Assembly: GCA_047630275.1 (NCBI GenBank)
Contig: JBLHVN010000001.1
Coordinates: forward strand, 992,001-1,056,000
DNA length: 64,000 nt
Direction of reading: 5' to 3'
Origin: GCA-2720865 sp047630275
GTDB lineage: Bacteria; Bdellovibrionota; Bacteriovoracia; Bacteriovoracales; Bacteriovoracaceae
In this document: piece by piece, positions 42,709-51,894 of the stretch
Layout: each line of letters opens with the position of its first letter
How positions within the stretch are numbered: the first letter of the stretch is position 1
Program-made: the position numbers and the translations under genes
The notes under the pieces: generated by a model
The model's database searches: none
What the model was told of the DNA's origin: nothing
Seen by the model: only the letters and a program-made list of their open reading frames with translations

Positions 42709-43341
42709 TTACTTAAGCTTATAAGAAATTTGCTTTAAGAACTCTGAATCTAAGTCATGACTAAGGTCCTTCAAAAGAGTGAAGGAGCCTTTTACTTCTG
42801 GGGGAAGCCCTTCAAAGCACCTTTGAGCATTTATAGGGTCAACCTTATCGTCCTGATCCCCATGAAGTCCATCTATCTTATAATGCCTTGATCCCTTTAG
42901 TAGCTCATGGCGATATGAGCATCCAAGGCTTAGGACCTTATCACAAGAGGGTATCCGCTCTGCCACGAAGGGAGATAGGTATCCTCCCTGAGAATAACCA
43001 ATGATAGTTAAGGGAAGATTGCTCGGTAGAAGCTGCTCACATAACTTCTCAAGCACAGCCGCTGGAAAATCATACTCAACATAGAATTCTTGCTTTTTTT
43101 CATCAAAGAAGTACCACGAAAAGAAAAGTTCCCAGCCCTCACTTCTTCTTTTAGGCAGGGGGAAGCAGCCATTAGGAATTAAGATATTCGACTCTTTGGG
43201 AATCAACGAGAATAATTTACTCTTAATGATTGGAGCATTCTCATAAAAACCATGAAGAACTAAAAAGTTCCGCGTAGCGGATTTAGAAGTCGAAAGATCG
43301 TACTCCATTTGAAATTCAGTTTGTACCTTTGTCTTTTTCAC
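42709..43341 (-). CDS. Alpha/beta hydrolase (carboxylesterase/phospholipase-like)
   Basis: The 210-residue protein has no signal peptide. It has the nucleophile elbow GYSQGG (Ser117), an oxyanion region LVLHGFYENA, an acid in DGLHGDQDD (Asp165 region) and His195 in DLSHDL, a complete Ser-Asp-His set. Size and DGLHG-x-x-D motif match the phospholipase/carboxylesterase family (Abhydrolase_2). Cytoplasmic serine esterase; substrate unknown. It starts one base after the kinase-like gene ends, so the two are co-transcribed. Confidence 0.82.
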   Translation of the reverse strand: MKKTKVQTEFQMEYDLSTSKSATRNFLVLHGFYENAPIIKSKLFSLIPKESNILIPNGCFPLPKRRSEGWELFFSWYFFDEKKQEFYVEYDFPAAVLEKLCEQLLPSNLPLTIIGYSQGGYLSPFVAERIPSCDKVLSLGCSYRHELLKGSRHYKIDGLHGDQDDKVDPINAQRCFEGLPPEVKGSFTLLKDLSHDLDSEFLKQISYKLK

Positions 43342-44040
43342 CTAGAAGCTTATACCAATAGAGGTCCCTAAGATCCACAAGGTAAAAGCGGTAAAGAGGG
43401 GAATGGTTAAGTTATCATCTATCCTAAGAGGAATTAGCTCAAAGGCCGAGATGATCAGTGATGAAGTTAAGGTGAGAGCAATCACCCAGCCCCAATAGGC
43501 ATCAGAGAAATGTAGAAGAACTGTTGAACTAATCAAGAGAGTGGAGATAAAAAAGGCGGCTGAGCCTTCAATTGATTTTCCAACTCCCCACTTATGCTTA
43601 CCCTTACTAATCCCCACAATGGCCGACAAAGGATCCGCTACTGCAAGAGTTAGGATCGCCACTAGAGCAATCGGTTTTGGAAAGGACATAATGGTTAAAA
43701 GAAGCGCCATAATATAAGGAACCCCAGCTGATTCTTTTAGCTGCTCTTCAGCGCGAAAGATATGCTTAAAGATGCCTTCAAACTTCGCCATATACTCAGG
43801 GTAACTTGTTCTGATTTGCTCAACAATATAAACCACGCAAGCGCAGGTTCCTAGAATATAGATAGCGCGCTGATGGGTTAAGAAGAAGTGATAGATAGTA
43901 GCAATGGAGAGGCCCATTCCCATATGAACCATACGGCGGGGCCACTGCAGAGACTTTCTTGTGGCGGTTAAGTTCTCAGAAGAATCTTCTGATTCAGGGG
44001 TCACTTCTTCGCGAAGTGATGTTACATTATTATCATTCAT
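43342..44040 (-). CDS. Diacylglycerol/polyprenol kinase-like membrane protein (SEC59/CdsA-like)
   Basis: The 232-residue protein has a soluble acidic N-terminus (about 1-30), then about six membrane helices. RRMVHMGMGL (about 35) and ADPLSAIVG followed by GKHKWGVGKSIEGSAAFF match the conserved block of the dolichol/diacylglycerol kinase and CDP-diacylglycerol synthase superfamily: D-P-x-S/A-x-x-G, then K-S-x-E-G-S/T. The family phosphorylates isoprenoid or diacylglycerol alcohols with CTP in membranes. Which substrate is used is not clear. Confidence 0.83.
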   Translation of the reverse strand: MNDNNVTSLREEVTPESEDSSENLTATRKSLQWPRRMVHMGMGLSIATIYHFFLTHQRAIYILGTCACVVYIVEQIRTSYPEYMAKFEGIFKHIFRAEEQLKESAGVPYIMALLLTIMSFPKPIALVAILTLAVADPLSAIVGISKGKHKWGVGKSIEGSAAFFISTLLISSTVLLHFSDAYWGWVIALTLTSSLIISAFELIPLRIDDNLTIPLFTAFTLWILGTSIGISF

Positions 44041-44075
44041 AATTACTATTCGGTTAGAAGCCCCAAGGAGTTGAG

Positions 44076-45062
44076 ATGGCTCATCAAATAATTATCCCTA
44101 AAGCTGGGGGAAATCAGGTGCTTAAGCACGAATCAATCACTCCCTCTACCCAATTGCTTGACGATAGTGTTCGGGTATCGACTTCTTATAGCGGCATCAA
44201 CTTCGCCGACATTGTTATGAGGCTCGGCTTTTATCAAGATGCACCTCCCTTTCCCTTCGTCCCTGGTTATGAATTAAGCGGTGAAATTAGTGAAGTAGGA
44301 AGTTCAGTCACATCATTAAAGGTAGGGGATAAGGTCATGGCCGGTACCAAGTTTAACGGCTACTCCTCTGAATTGATCCTACCCGCCTCACAAGTAGTCA
44401 AGATTGGTAAGCTCTCTTTAGAACAGGCGGCCGCTCTTCCTGTAAGTTTTCTAACTTCCTACTTAGTCTTTATAGAGCAGGGAAGAGTAAGAGATGGGGA
44501 TAAGATCTTAATCGATTGCGCCACAGGAGCTCTCGGTCAACTCAGCTTCTCTCTTTTAAAAAAATACAAACTCGATATAGTGGGCCTCACTAGTAGTGAA
44601 AGTAAAAAGAAGATCATTGAAGAAAAAGGAGGCCGCGCCTTCACCCACGAAGAATTCAAAAACTCTAATGAGAAAGGCTTTAATATTGTCCTTAACTCCA
44701 TAGGGGGAGCTTCGATCATGGAGCATTACGGACGCCTCGCCCCAAGCGGAAAGATTGTCTGCATCGGTGCCAGTAGCTTATTTGAAAACGGTAACCGCTC
44801 CCTATTTCGCGCCCTAAAAGTTGTCTATCAAATGCCCAAGTTCAATATCATAAAGCTTATGAATGACTGCAAAGGAGTGATGGGGCTCAATGTCTTAAGA
44901 CTCTTTGATGGAACAGATTATCTAATGGACCTTTTAAAGAAAGCTCAAGAGTTTGATCTTACTCCTCATGTTGATAAGGTCTTTGATGCTACTGATGTGA
45001 GCGCCGCTCATGCCTACTTAGAGTCTAAGCAGGCCCGTGGGAAGGTTTTACTTAAATGGTAA
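44076..45062 (+). CDS. Medium-chain NADPH-dependent oxidoreductase (quinone oxidoreductase/VAT-1 type)
   Basis: The 328-residue protein has AAGGAG before its ATG. The N-terminal catalytic domain has the GroES fold (YSGINFADIVMRLGFYQD, PFVPGYELSGEISEVGSSV). The Rossmann domain has VLIDCATGALGQLSFSLLKKY-like residues where the usual AAGGVG loop is CATGALGQ. Cysteine zinc ligands are absent, so it is the zinc-free QOR/VAT-1 group. It reduces quinones or enals with NADPH. The loop variation and the VAT-1-like FNG-type phrase are inferred from the sequence only. Confidence 0.85.
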   Translation: MAHQIIIPKAGGNQVLKHESITPSTQLLDDSVRVSTSYSGINFADIVMRLGFYQDAPPFPFVPGYELSGEISEVGSSVTSLKVGDKVMAGTKFNGYSSELILPASQVVKIGKLSLEQAAALPVSFLTSYLVFIEQGRVRDGDKILIDCATGALGQLSFSLLKKYKLDIVGLTSSESKKKIIEEKGGRAFTHEEFKNSNEKGFNIVLNSIGGASIMEHYGRLAPSGKIVCIGASSLFENGNRSLFRALKVVYQMPKFNIIKLMNDCKGVMGLNVLRLFDGTDYLMDLLKKAQEFDLTPHVDKVFDATDVSAAHAYLESKQARGKVLLKW

Positions 45063-45065
45063 ACG

Positions 45066-45094
45066 AGGAACCGCATAGCTTTAGCGCAGTTCCT
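45066..45094. terminator. Hairpin between convergent genes
   Basis: AGGAAC (45066-45071) pairs with GTTCCT (45089-45094); inside, CGC pairs with GCG across a 2-base bulge. It sits four bases after the oxidoreductase stop and nine before the end of the small secreted protein gene. It lacks a long T-run on either side, so bidirectional termination is plausible but weak. Confidence 0.45.
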
Positions 45095-45102
45095 TAAAAT
45101 AC

Positions 45103-45477
45103 TTAAAGTGACTCACCATTTTGAATTGCCGTACGGATCTCAGAAAAGCTCTTTAATTCCACACCAGGGTGACTGTCGTAACCAATAAGTTCATCCATCT
45201 TTAAGATTAAGTAACCAGCGTTAAATTCTTGAACAGGGCATACTGAGCTTGCAACATTGTCTTTAAACAATCTGATAGTGCTCATCATTTCCACAATCCT
45301 AGGCTTTGAATCTGAGTTCTCTGAAAGCCAAGAGAGTCTTGTTAGAAAGCTCTTACACTCTGCTGATTTACTAATACTTCTAAGGTTTTTCTTCTCTAAG
45401 TTGACGTCAAAGTCTTGGCCTAAGGCAAAGGCAGACATAGAAGTGAGAAGGCCAAGACCGAGCAATAAATTCTTCAT
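45103..45477 (-). CDS. Small secreted hypothetical protein
   Basis: The 124-residue protein has a signal peptide (LTSMSAFA). Two cysteines (Cys41 in SAECKSF and Cys79 in SVCPVQEF) could form a disulfide. The body is helical, with YLILKMDELIGYDSHPGVELKSF near the end. No family recognised. The leader region 45478-45687 shows a TTGACA box on the minus strand without a good -10. Single gene. Confidence 0.6.
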   Translation of the reverse strand: MKNLLLGLGLLTSMSAFALGQDFDVNLEKKNLRSISKSAECKSFLTRLSWLSENSDSKPRIVEMMSTIRLFKDNVASSVCPVQEFNAGYLILKMDELIGYDSHPGVELKSFSEIRTAIQNGESL

Positions 45478-45687
45478 ATAATTTCTCCAATAAGAAATAG
45501 TGATTAAATTGATTTGTTCACCTCTATGGTGCCACTAATAGAGAAGAGCTGAGAATAATGATGGATCTTAGGTAGAATTTATATGTCAAAAATTTAGACA
45601 TTAACATAACAATAGGAATTGTTTTGGGTAAGAAAAGATGCCAGCAGAGCTCAATTGGTTTAGTTTCACCTATTTGGTTAGGTAGGA

Positions 45688-47913
45688 TTAGACCTTACAG
45701 GCCTTGACGGCAGCTTCGATTCCTTCGTCAATCACTTTATGAATAGTACCAAGGAATTTATTGTAGGCGGCCTTATCACTAGCGTCTGGAATCTTTGTTT
45801 TAAGCCAATTGAGAAACTTGGTGTTTACGTTTCCGCGAGCGCTGGCCAGGGTTTCAAAGAACTGGTGGATCTTCTCGGCTTTTACATTCTTTGAGGTGAC
45901 AAGAGCGTCTATGAACTTGGCCACCTTTGGGTTGCTCTTTAAGAGCTTGAAGAAGTTGGCGTAGTTCTTTAAGAAGATCTCTTTAGCTGGTCCAGTCATC
46001 CTTCCTACGGAAGCTGAGAACTTAGATCCTTTGGAGAAAGAGGCGATCTTTCCAATCCCTGGGAGCACCACGGCTGGGAGGGACATAAGAAAGTTAAAGC
46101 GGGCGTCTTTAAAGTCCGCATAGGCCCTTTCGACGGCTTCGTAATCATTATTATTTCCTGAGAGAACGGCCATTTCTAATTCTTGGTGTTCTTTATGATG
46201 ATCATAGGTTCTTGAACCCCAGTAACTAGCTTCGGCCGCGCCGAGGACTAAGACTGTGGCCGTGGCGGCAGAGCCGACTGAGACTCCTGATCCGATCATG
46301 ACAGCTCCTAGTGGAGCGCCGAGTCCTGTTGCGACTAAAATAGCGCCGCCTACGATGACGACACCAGCGACAATAAGCCCTCCGACCATCCAGACCTTAT
46401 CCCATTTGGCGTCGCTAATGTCTTGGTCATCAATCTTGTTGATGGCCGCGCAAACAAGGTCGGCCCATTGGGGCTCATTCACTAGGAGTTGCCCAACGGC
46501 AGCTGGGTTTGTTTTGACTAACTTTACGATATCTTCTTTTCTTTTTTCTAGGATGTCTCCTTGATCAATTCCAAAGACAGAGTTGTAAGGAGAGCCGTTC
46601 TTCTTGAAGCTCTTTTCTTGGTCTCTTTTATCTTGGGCCATTTGATTAAGAAGCTTGGCTTGGGCCACCACTCGGTCTTGAATTTGCCTCTTGCCTTCTT
46701 TTAAATCATCTTCAGTAATGCCTTCATATTCATGAGGCTTTACGTAATACTTTTTATCCCAAGTTAATAAATGCCCATCGTGATCTGTATCAGTATCTAA
46801 TCTTCTGATTCCGCCAGACTTTTCTTTGATGTTTGGGCTCATCATAAGAAGACCATCTTGGGATTGAATACTTTCAATATACTTTAATTTGTATTGATTC
46901 CATTTTCCCTGGGCAGTCTTATCAGTTACATCAGCGGAGTCTTTCCCAGAGTAGTCAGTTTTGAGATCAATATTTTCGAGGTAGTCTTCATTAAGTGATT
47001 TAAAATTACCTCTAATATTTTTTAAAGCATCTCCCCAATTTGATTTCTTTTGGGTGAAGGCGACTTCTTTAGCGGCGCTAAAACTGTATTTCTTTAGTTC
47101 GCTTCTTTGAGAAGCTGTGCAAAAGTTATTAGAGTACTTTCTAGTGCTAGAATCATAATGCTTGGTTTCTTTGCCGCACATATCATCTAAAACCTCTTTT
47201 AATTGTTTTGATTTTCCGTTGCTATCAATATCTGTGAACTTACCTGTCTCAGGGCTGATAAACTCTGGCTCGTACTTATAACGAACAGAGAGGTAGGACT
47301 TTAAGCTGTTCTTGAGCGCCTGCATATGAAGGGATTCTTGAAGCTTAGAGGGACCAATGGTTGATCCGTTGTTAAAGATCTTTTGCGTACGTCCTAAGTC
47401 TTTTACAAAACTGTCGAGGGTTGAGTTTGTGATCAGACCATTTCTTGCACCAAAGAGGCGGTGGTCACATCCAGCTGTGTAATCTGCATTTTCTGTGCTG
47501 GAGAGGATCTGATCCTCAAGACCTCGTTTATTTTCTTTGTTCTTTACGCAGGCATTCATCTTTCTTTTAAGGGCCTCAATACGGGAGAGGCGAGAGTGTT
47601 CGTTTAAGAACCTTGCCCCTGCGGGAGTCTTAAGGATTTCTCTATCTTTTCCTTTGAGAGAGGCGATGAACTCTTGTCCTTCTTCAGCTATCTCACCGGC
47701 GTGGCGTTTAAAGTTCTCTTGGGCCCCAAAGCCTTTGAGGCTCCCTTGCTTATCCATTAGGATCTCAAGGCTGATCTCAGCTGCTGGGCTAAAACTTGAT
47801 GCTGCTTGGACAACGCCAAAACTAGTGACAAAGGGGTTCAAAGTGAGAAGGCAAACCATAATGGTTTGGACCGTGATAAAGAAAATGGCTTTTCTAACCT
47901 TCAAAAATGGCAT
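45688..47913 (-). CDS. Large envelope protein with Gly/Ala-rich hydrophobic segment, unknown family
   Basis: The 741-residue protein has a hydrophobic leader (about 8-38) ending VVQAASS, a signal peptide or anchor. A TTG at 47904 has AAAGGA 8 bases upstream and is a better start than the adjacent ATG at 47913. The long middle is charged and helical. At about 507-570 is a Gly/Ala/Val-rich stretch with two to three hydrophobic segments (glycine-zipper-like: VAGVVIVGGAILVATG, GAVMIGSGVSVG), followed by a helical tail. Such hairpins occur in membrane-inserting toxins and phage/secretion tape proteins, but no match is known. DUF-type predator-lineage protein likely. Confidence 0.62.
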   Translation of the reverse strand: MPFLKVRKAIFFITVQTIMVCLLTLNPFVTSFGVVQAASSFSPAAEISLEILMDKQGSLKGFGAQENFKRHAGEIAEEGQEFIASLKGKDREILKTPAGARFLNEHSRLSRIEALKRKMNACVKNKENKRGLEDQILSSTENADYTAGCDHRLFGARNGLITNSTLDSFVKDLGRTQKIFNNGSTIGPSKLQESLHMQALKNSLKSYLSVRYKYEPEFISPETGKFTDIDSNGKSKQLKEVLDDMCGKETKHYDSSTRKYSNNFCTASQRSELKKYSFSAAKEVAFTQKKSNWGDALKNIRGNFKSLNEDYLENIDLKTDYSGKDSADVTDKTAQGKWNQYKLKYIESIQSQDGLLMMSPNIKEKSGGIRRLDTDTDHDGHLLTWDKKYYVKPHEYEGITEDDLKEGKRQIQDRVVAQAKLLNQMAQDKRDQEKSFKKNGSPYNSVFGIDQGDILEKRKEDIVKLVKTNPAAVGQLLVNEPQWADLVCAAINKIDDQDISDAKWDKVWMVGGLIVAGVVIVGGAILVATGLGAPLGAVMIGSGVSVGSAATATVLVLGAAEASYWGSRTYDHHKEHQELEMAVLSGNNNDYEAVERAYADFKDARFNFLMSLPAVVLPGIGKIASFSKGSKFSASVGRMTGPAKEIFLKNYANFFKLLKSNPKVAKFIDALVTSKNVKAEKIHQFFETLASARGNVNTKFLNWLKTKIPDASDKAAYNKFLGTIHKVIDEGIEAAVKACKV

Positions 47914-48113
47914 CCTTTATAGTGACTTTTCTCTCACCTTCTTTTCGGCAGGGTTTTAGTAAAGATTTAGGTCCTTTCATTATGGTCAATTCCTTGATTT
48001 CAGAGTAGTAATCTATGTCAAGTAACTGATTCTATTGAAATGAAGTCTTATTATGGGAAGGGCCCCATGCCACGAGATTTTGGCTCTTTAGAGAAATTGA
48101 GGTATTGAAGGGT

Positions 48114-49823
48114 ATGAATTCTAAAAAAGACCTACTTAAGAACTTATTTACTGAGGCTTCTGCCTATACCAATATGGACTCAATAGAGGCCCTTGTTGAT
48201 GGGGGACAAGACCTCTCTCAGATTCCAGTTCAGCCCTTGTATCTTGCGGTCAAGGCCCTTCCCTTAGATAAGGCCAGTTTGGTTTTAACTAAGATGTCTA
48301 GAGAGCAAAGAAGAACTTGTTTGGATTTAGATCTGTGGACGAAAGATAATGTGGATACTGAAGAGTTTGCTTTTTGGATTCAAGCCTATGCCACTTGCCC
48401 GGATGAAAAGGTCAGGCAAGAATTTGTTGGGAGCACAGAGTTTTTCTTATACTTGAAGAGTCGTTTTAATATTTGGACCTTTGATGTTGAAGATCCAAAC
48501 TATCCTGATCACGATAATTATTTCTTAACTGATGATAACCTACTTCTTGTTGAGTTTGATGCAGACTTTCCTTTTGTTACTGAGATTCAACGCTTTATCA
48601 GAGAGCTTTACGGGGAAAGAGGAGTTGAAGGCGCCTATACTTATTTATTCAAATTAGTTTCGGCTTCTTACATGGATTTAATGGAAGAAGAGTATCAAGA
48701 AAAGAAAGAGCGGCTTCGTGATTTAGGCTTTGTGGATTATTATGATTCCCTTACAGTAGAGAGTACTTTTGCAAATCTTTCTTTACTTGAAAACTTCATT
48801 AGAAAAAAACAACCAAGCACGGCCAATCTCGATAGTAAGATTGCCAATCAAAACCTACATGGTTCAGCTATCACTTCTTATAAGAATAAGATGGACGCTT
48901 TTTCTGATGAACTCGGAAAGATTACTGATGCTAAAAGAAGCGCCTATGTTCAATACTCTTTTATCCGCCTCGTTAACAGCACCCTTTCTTTTGGTCAGGC
49001 CTTAAAAGAAGGTCCGATTGCCATGAGCCGGATTGGGAATAGAACTAAGAGCTTATTAGAACTTGGTTTTGATTATCTACTAAAAGAAGCTTCAGAAAAA
49101 GGCATCTATGAACTTGATAGTGAGCACTGCTTCTTTGATCACTTTGACTTTATTGACATCTATCAAGTCGGTCACTCTTTAGTTTCAATCATTCAAAAGC
49201 CTATTAAAAAGGCCTTAGCAAAATTTGAGATGGAAGATCAAAAGGAAGCCTTTCTTGGCATGGTCTTAATGGAGATCTTAGAAAATGCTTTTTCTCCCCC
49301 CGTTAAATCTAGCATGGGGCTCGATGAAGAATTTTTAGAGATCAATAATTTTGAAAGATATTCTTATTTTAAAAGAAACTTAATCTTAGTTGAACAATTG
49401 ATTCCTTTTTCTCATGGGTTCTATACTCAATTAAAAGAGATGGATGAAAAAGGCTTAATCAGAGATGAGTTTTATTTGAATTACGATATTGCGGGAATTG
49501 ATTTTGAGTCTTTATTACTTACGAGCTTAGCTAATTTCAAATTAGGTGATCTTGATAGTGATAATAAAAAATTAGGTCTGACACCTAATGAATATAAGAA
49601 GTTTGCTAAGATCTTTGTGGCAAGAAAGCAGTTGAGAGAAGATCACCTTATTGACGAAGAGCTTAAAGAGTTTATTGAAAAATTTGGGCTCGATAAGGTT
49701 GATGATATTCTCATCTACTTTAAGAAACTTCTTGATAAACACCTTAGTGGTTATGATTTTGACACTCTACCTGAAGAAGATTTTCTTCATGTAGGTGGCC
49801 CGATCCTTTTAAACCTTAACTAA
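48114..49823 (+). CDS. DUF6178-like cytoplasmic protein
   Basis: The ATG at 48114 has GAGG about 10 bases upstream; a TTG at 48105 is the alternative. The product is about 569 residues, without signal or membrane helix. It begins with an acidic-helical region (LYLAVKALPLDKASLVLTKMS), includes LGFVDYYDSLTVE near 205-217 and LGLTPNEYKKF near the end. This resembles what I remember as family DUF6178 in deltaproteobacteria and relatives, of unknown function. The identification is from memory. The 3' end overlaps the glutathione peroxidase gene by 8 bp. Confidence 0.68.
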   Translation: MNSKKDLLKNLFTEASAYTNMDSIEALVDGGQDLSQIPVQPLYLAVKALPLDKASLVLTKMSREQRRTCLDLDLWTKDNVDTEEFAFWIQAYATCPDEKVRQEFVGSTEFFLYLKSRFNIWTFDVEDPNYPDHDNYFLTDDNLLLVEFDADFPFVTEIQRFIRELYGERGVEGAYTYLFKLVSASYMDLMEEEYQEKKERLRDLGFVDYYDSLTVESTFANLSLLENFIRKKQPSTANLDSKIANQNLHGSAITSYKNKMDAFSDELGKITDAKRSAYVQYSFIRLVNSTLSFGQALKEGPIAMSRIGNRTKSLLELGFDYLLKEASEKGIYELDSEHCFFDHFDFIDIYQVGHSLVSIIQKPIKKALAKFEMEDQKEAFLGMVLMEILENAFSPPVKSSMGLDEEFLEINNFERYSYFKRNLILVEQLIPFSHGFYTQLKEMDEKGLIRDEFYLNYDIAGIDFESLLLTSLANFKLGDLDSDNKKLGLTPNEYKKFAKIFVARKQLREDHLIDEELKEFIEKFGLDKVDDILIYFKKLLDKHLSGYDFDTLPEEDFLHVGGPILLNLN

Positions 49824-50298
49824 GAAGCTTTTCAATCTCTTGAGAGATCTTTTCTGGTTCGTCCTTCGGGGCGAATCTTTTTAAGACCTCACCATTTTTT
49901 GAAACCAGAAATTTTGTAAAGTTCCACTTGATCTTTTTAGTTCCAAGAAGTCCAGGAGCCTCTTCTTTTAAATAATTAAAAAGAGGATGGGCCTTATCTC
50001 CGTTTACGTCGATCTTAGAAAAGAGAGGAAAGCTAGTCTTAAAGCTAAGATCACAAAACTCAGCGATCTCTTCGTTACTTCCTGGCTCTTGAGAGCCGAA
50101 TTGATTGCAAGGGAAGGCCAAGATCTCAAGACCCTTATCTTTAAGTTCTTTATACATTATCTCAAGACCACTATACTGCTTGGTAAAACCACATTTTGAA
50201 GCAGTATTGAGAATCAAGAGGGTCTTTCCTTTGTAGTCTTCTAGGCTAACTTCTTCACCTTTAATATTCTTTACTTTGAATTCATATATCTTAGTCAT
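49816..50298 (-). CDS. Glutathione peroxidase family (thioredoxin-type) peroxidase
   Basis: The 160-residue protein has the peroxidatic residue as an ordinary Cys36 in NTASKCGFT, not selenocysteine. FPCNQFGSQEPG (about 63-74, Gln70) and KWNFTKFLV complete the Cys-Gln-Trp-Asn set. Cys64 in CNQFG is conserved. It has no signal peptide, so it acts in the cytoplasm. Most bacterial members use thioredoxin to reduce hydroperoxides. It is followed 6 bp upstream by the 110-residue hypothetical gene in the same direction. Confidence 0.9.
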   Translation of the reverse strand: MTKIYEFKVKNIKGEEVSLEDYKGKTLLILNTASKCGFTKQYSGLEIMYKELKDKGLEILAFPCNQFGSQEPGSNEEIAEFCDLSFKTSFPLFSKIDVNGDKAHPLFNYLKEEAPGLLGTKKIKWNFTKFLVSKNGEVLKRFAPKDEPEKISQEIEKLLS

Positions 50299-50303
50299 AA
50301 TTC

Positions 50304-50636
50304 CTACTTGAAGGCTGAGTTAAAGATTTGCTCTAAATGTTTATTCATTGGAGAGTCTGTGTATTTTAATTTATCAAAGAGGTCTTCTTTTAAAAGGTTT
50401 CTTTTATAAACTTCATTGAGAAGAAGCTTCTCTGTTTGAGGGTGCCGTTTAAGATTCATGTATTTCTTAGAGAAGAGCTCGTCGAGGGCCTCTAGTCTTT
50501 TTTGTTCATTCTCAAGAAAACTATAGATAGCATAGCCTTCTTTTCCTTTAAAAGGAGCGGCTTCTTTTTTCTCTTCTGCCATATCGAGGATTTCTGTGAA
50601 CCCAGGCATGCCAGTGGGAACTTTCTTTTTACTCAC
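50304..50636 (-). CDS. Hypothetical cytoplasmic protein
   Basis: This is a 110-residue charged, helical protein without signal peptide (GYAIYSFLENEQKRLEALDEL, HPQTEKLLLNEVYKRNL). The N-terminal MSKKKVPTGMPGFTEIL looks like a short flexible lead. No domain recognised. Its ATG overlaps the stop of the upstream gene by one base, so it belongs to the 51190-to-49816 minus-strand operon with the peroxidase. Confidence 0.6.
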   Translation of the reverse strand: MSKKKVPTGMPGFTEILDMAEEKKEAAPFKGKEGYAIYSFLENEQKRLEALDELFSKKYMNLKRHPQTEKLLLNEVYKRNLLKEDLFDKLKYTDSPMNKHLEQIFNSAFK

Positions 50637-51190
50637 TATATCTTCCTTTCACCTTTAGGCAGTGGTCTTTGGAGACCTTCGGTTACTGATTCAAGAAAAT
50701 CATTTTCTTGGCATACATCACTTAAGAGTCTTTGTAGGTTGCTATGAGACTCTATATGAATTGAGATCTCAGAGAGTTCATTATTTTTAATCTTACTAGA
50801 TAAGAGCTTAGTCTTTTTTAAAAGAGACTGCTCCTTAGAATTTAATCGATGAGTCTTACAGTAAAAGTGCTTTGGAAGTTGGCTTCTACTATTTAAGATC
50901 GCCAAGTCTAAAAAACGCCTTACAAGAGGAGTGATTATATAAAGGGGGTAGGGGAACCTAGGGTCTACCTCTAAGATCTCAAGGGCGGCCGTTATATTAT
51001 CAAGGGCCGGCTCTACGTACTTTCTCTGCTTAAACTCAAGCTCGATAAAACAGGGCTTCGATCCTACTTCAGAGTCTCTAAGTTTTCTAACTAATGCCTG
51101 TACTGCAAAGTCGTGTATTTCAATTTCTGTGAGTAGAGGTAAGTTCATAAACTTATTATAAAGGAGAGTAGTGCTTTTTACACTCGTCAC
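50636..51190 (-). CDS. Hypothetical protein
   Basis: The 184-residue protein starts at GTG 51190, but an ATG at 51148 (MNLPLLTE) is equally possible, since neither has a clear ribosome site. It is a soluble, mostly helical protein with EIEIHDFAVQALVRKL, a beta-alpha motif RFPYPLYIITPLVRRFLDLAIL, and a basic middle. No signal peptide or known motif. Divergent from the + strand gene at 51206, sharing a short intergenic region. Confidence 0.55.
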   Translation of the reverse strand: MTSVKSTTLLYNKFMNLPLLTEIEIHDFAVQALVRKLRDSEVGSKPCFIELEFKQRKYVEPALDNITAALEILEVDPRFPYPLYIITPLVRRFLDLAILNSRSQLPKHFYCKTHRLNSKEQSLLKKTKLLSSKIKNNELSEISIHIESHSNLQRLLSDVCQENDFLESVTEGLQRPLPKGERKI

Positions 51191-51205
51191 AGTTAGAATA
51201 TTATT

Positions 51206-51886
51206 ATGATTAACCCAGAACTTGGTTATATTAATTTGCCTGATTATTTTACTCGCCTACTTTGCTCTAATATGCAAAATGGAGAAGATAATTTTTCAAA
51301 CCTCTCAATGTACATCAAGAGCAACCCTGGGTTTGAAGGGCTTGTTAAAAGAAGCTTCTTAGATGTTGATGAAAAAGGCAGAATCGACTCCATAGTAAAA
51401 TCTCTTGGCTGGCACGGCTTTAGAAATAGGATGAGCGCCCTTTTTCTGGAATATCATTTAAACGGGCAGTTTCCCATAAAGCCGAATTTAGAACTTTGTC
51501 ATGAACTAGTCGCCTTAGAAGAAAAGGTTAAAAGCCAAACCGTTGAGGGCTTTTCAAGGGCCTTTATGCTGGGACTTTATTGGAAGCTTCACCGTTATAA
51601 AGATAACAACCAGTTTATTGAGGGCTTTAACTGGATCGAAATCCTAGATCTCCTTAAACATAGTAAGGCCAAGGTCATCAAGATTGACTGGCTCCTTCTA
51701 AGCATCCTTCACCTGCAATGCTTTTTAGGTAAAGAAGTTGTGAGAGAGGCCTTGAAGACCAGTGCCGATTATAAAGACCTCTATGAGAGGCTAGATGAAA
51801 AACAAAAAAGAACATATACAATGAATTGCCTCTCTTATGGAGCGTCAATTAATGAACCTGAATTTTTCTACCAATCCAGGATTTGA
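51206..51886 (+). CDS. Hypothetical protein upstream of the CpaF-like ATPase
   Basis: The 226-residue soluble, helical protein begins MINPELGYINLPDYFTRLLC. It has no signal peptide. Repeated helices (FEGLVKRSFLDVDE, WHGFRNRMSALFLEYHL, GFSRAFMLGLYWKLHRYKD) resemble an alpha-solenoid. It ends 8 bp before the ATPase start, so it may be an accessory or regulator of that ATPase. No named family. Confidence 0.6.
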   Translation: MINPELGYINLPDYFTRLLCSNMQNGEDNFSNLSMYIKSNPGFEGLVKRSFLDVDEKGRIDSIVKSLGWHGFRNRMSALFLEYHLNGQFPIKPNLELCHELVALEEKVKSQTVEGFSRAFMLGLYWKLHRYKDNNQFIEGFNWIEILDLLKHSKAKVIKIDWLLLSILHLQCFLGKEVVREALKTSADYKDLYERLDEKQKRTYTMNCLSYGASINEPEFFYQSRI

Positions 51887-51894
51887 GGAAGAAG

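Noticed and set aside
46256..46564. 102-codon Pro/Thr/Ala-rich frame on the + strand
   Set aside because: It is the complement of the Gly/Ala/Val-rich segment of the 741-residue gene; low-complexity shadow.
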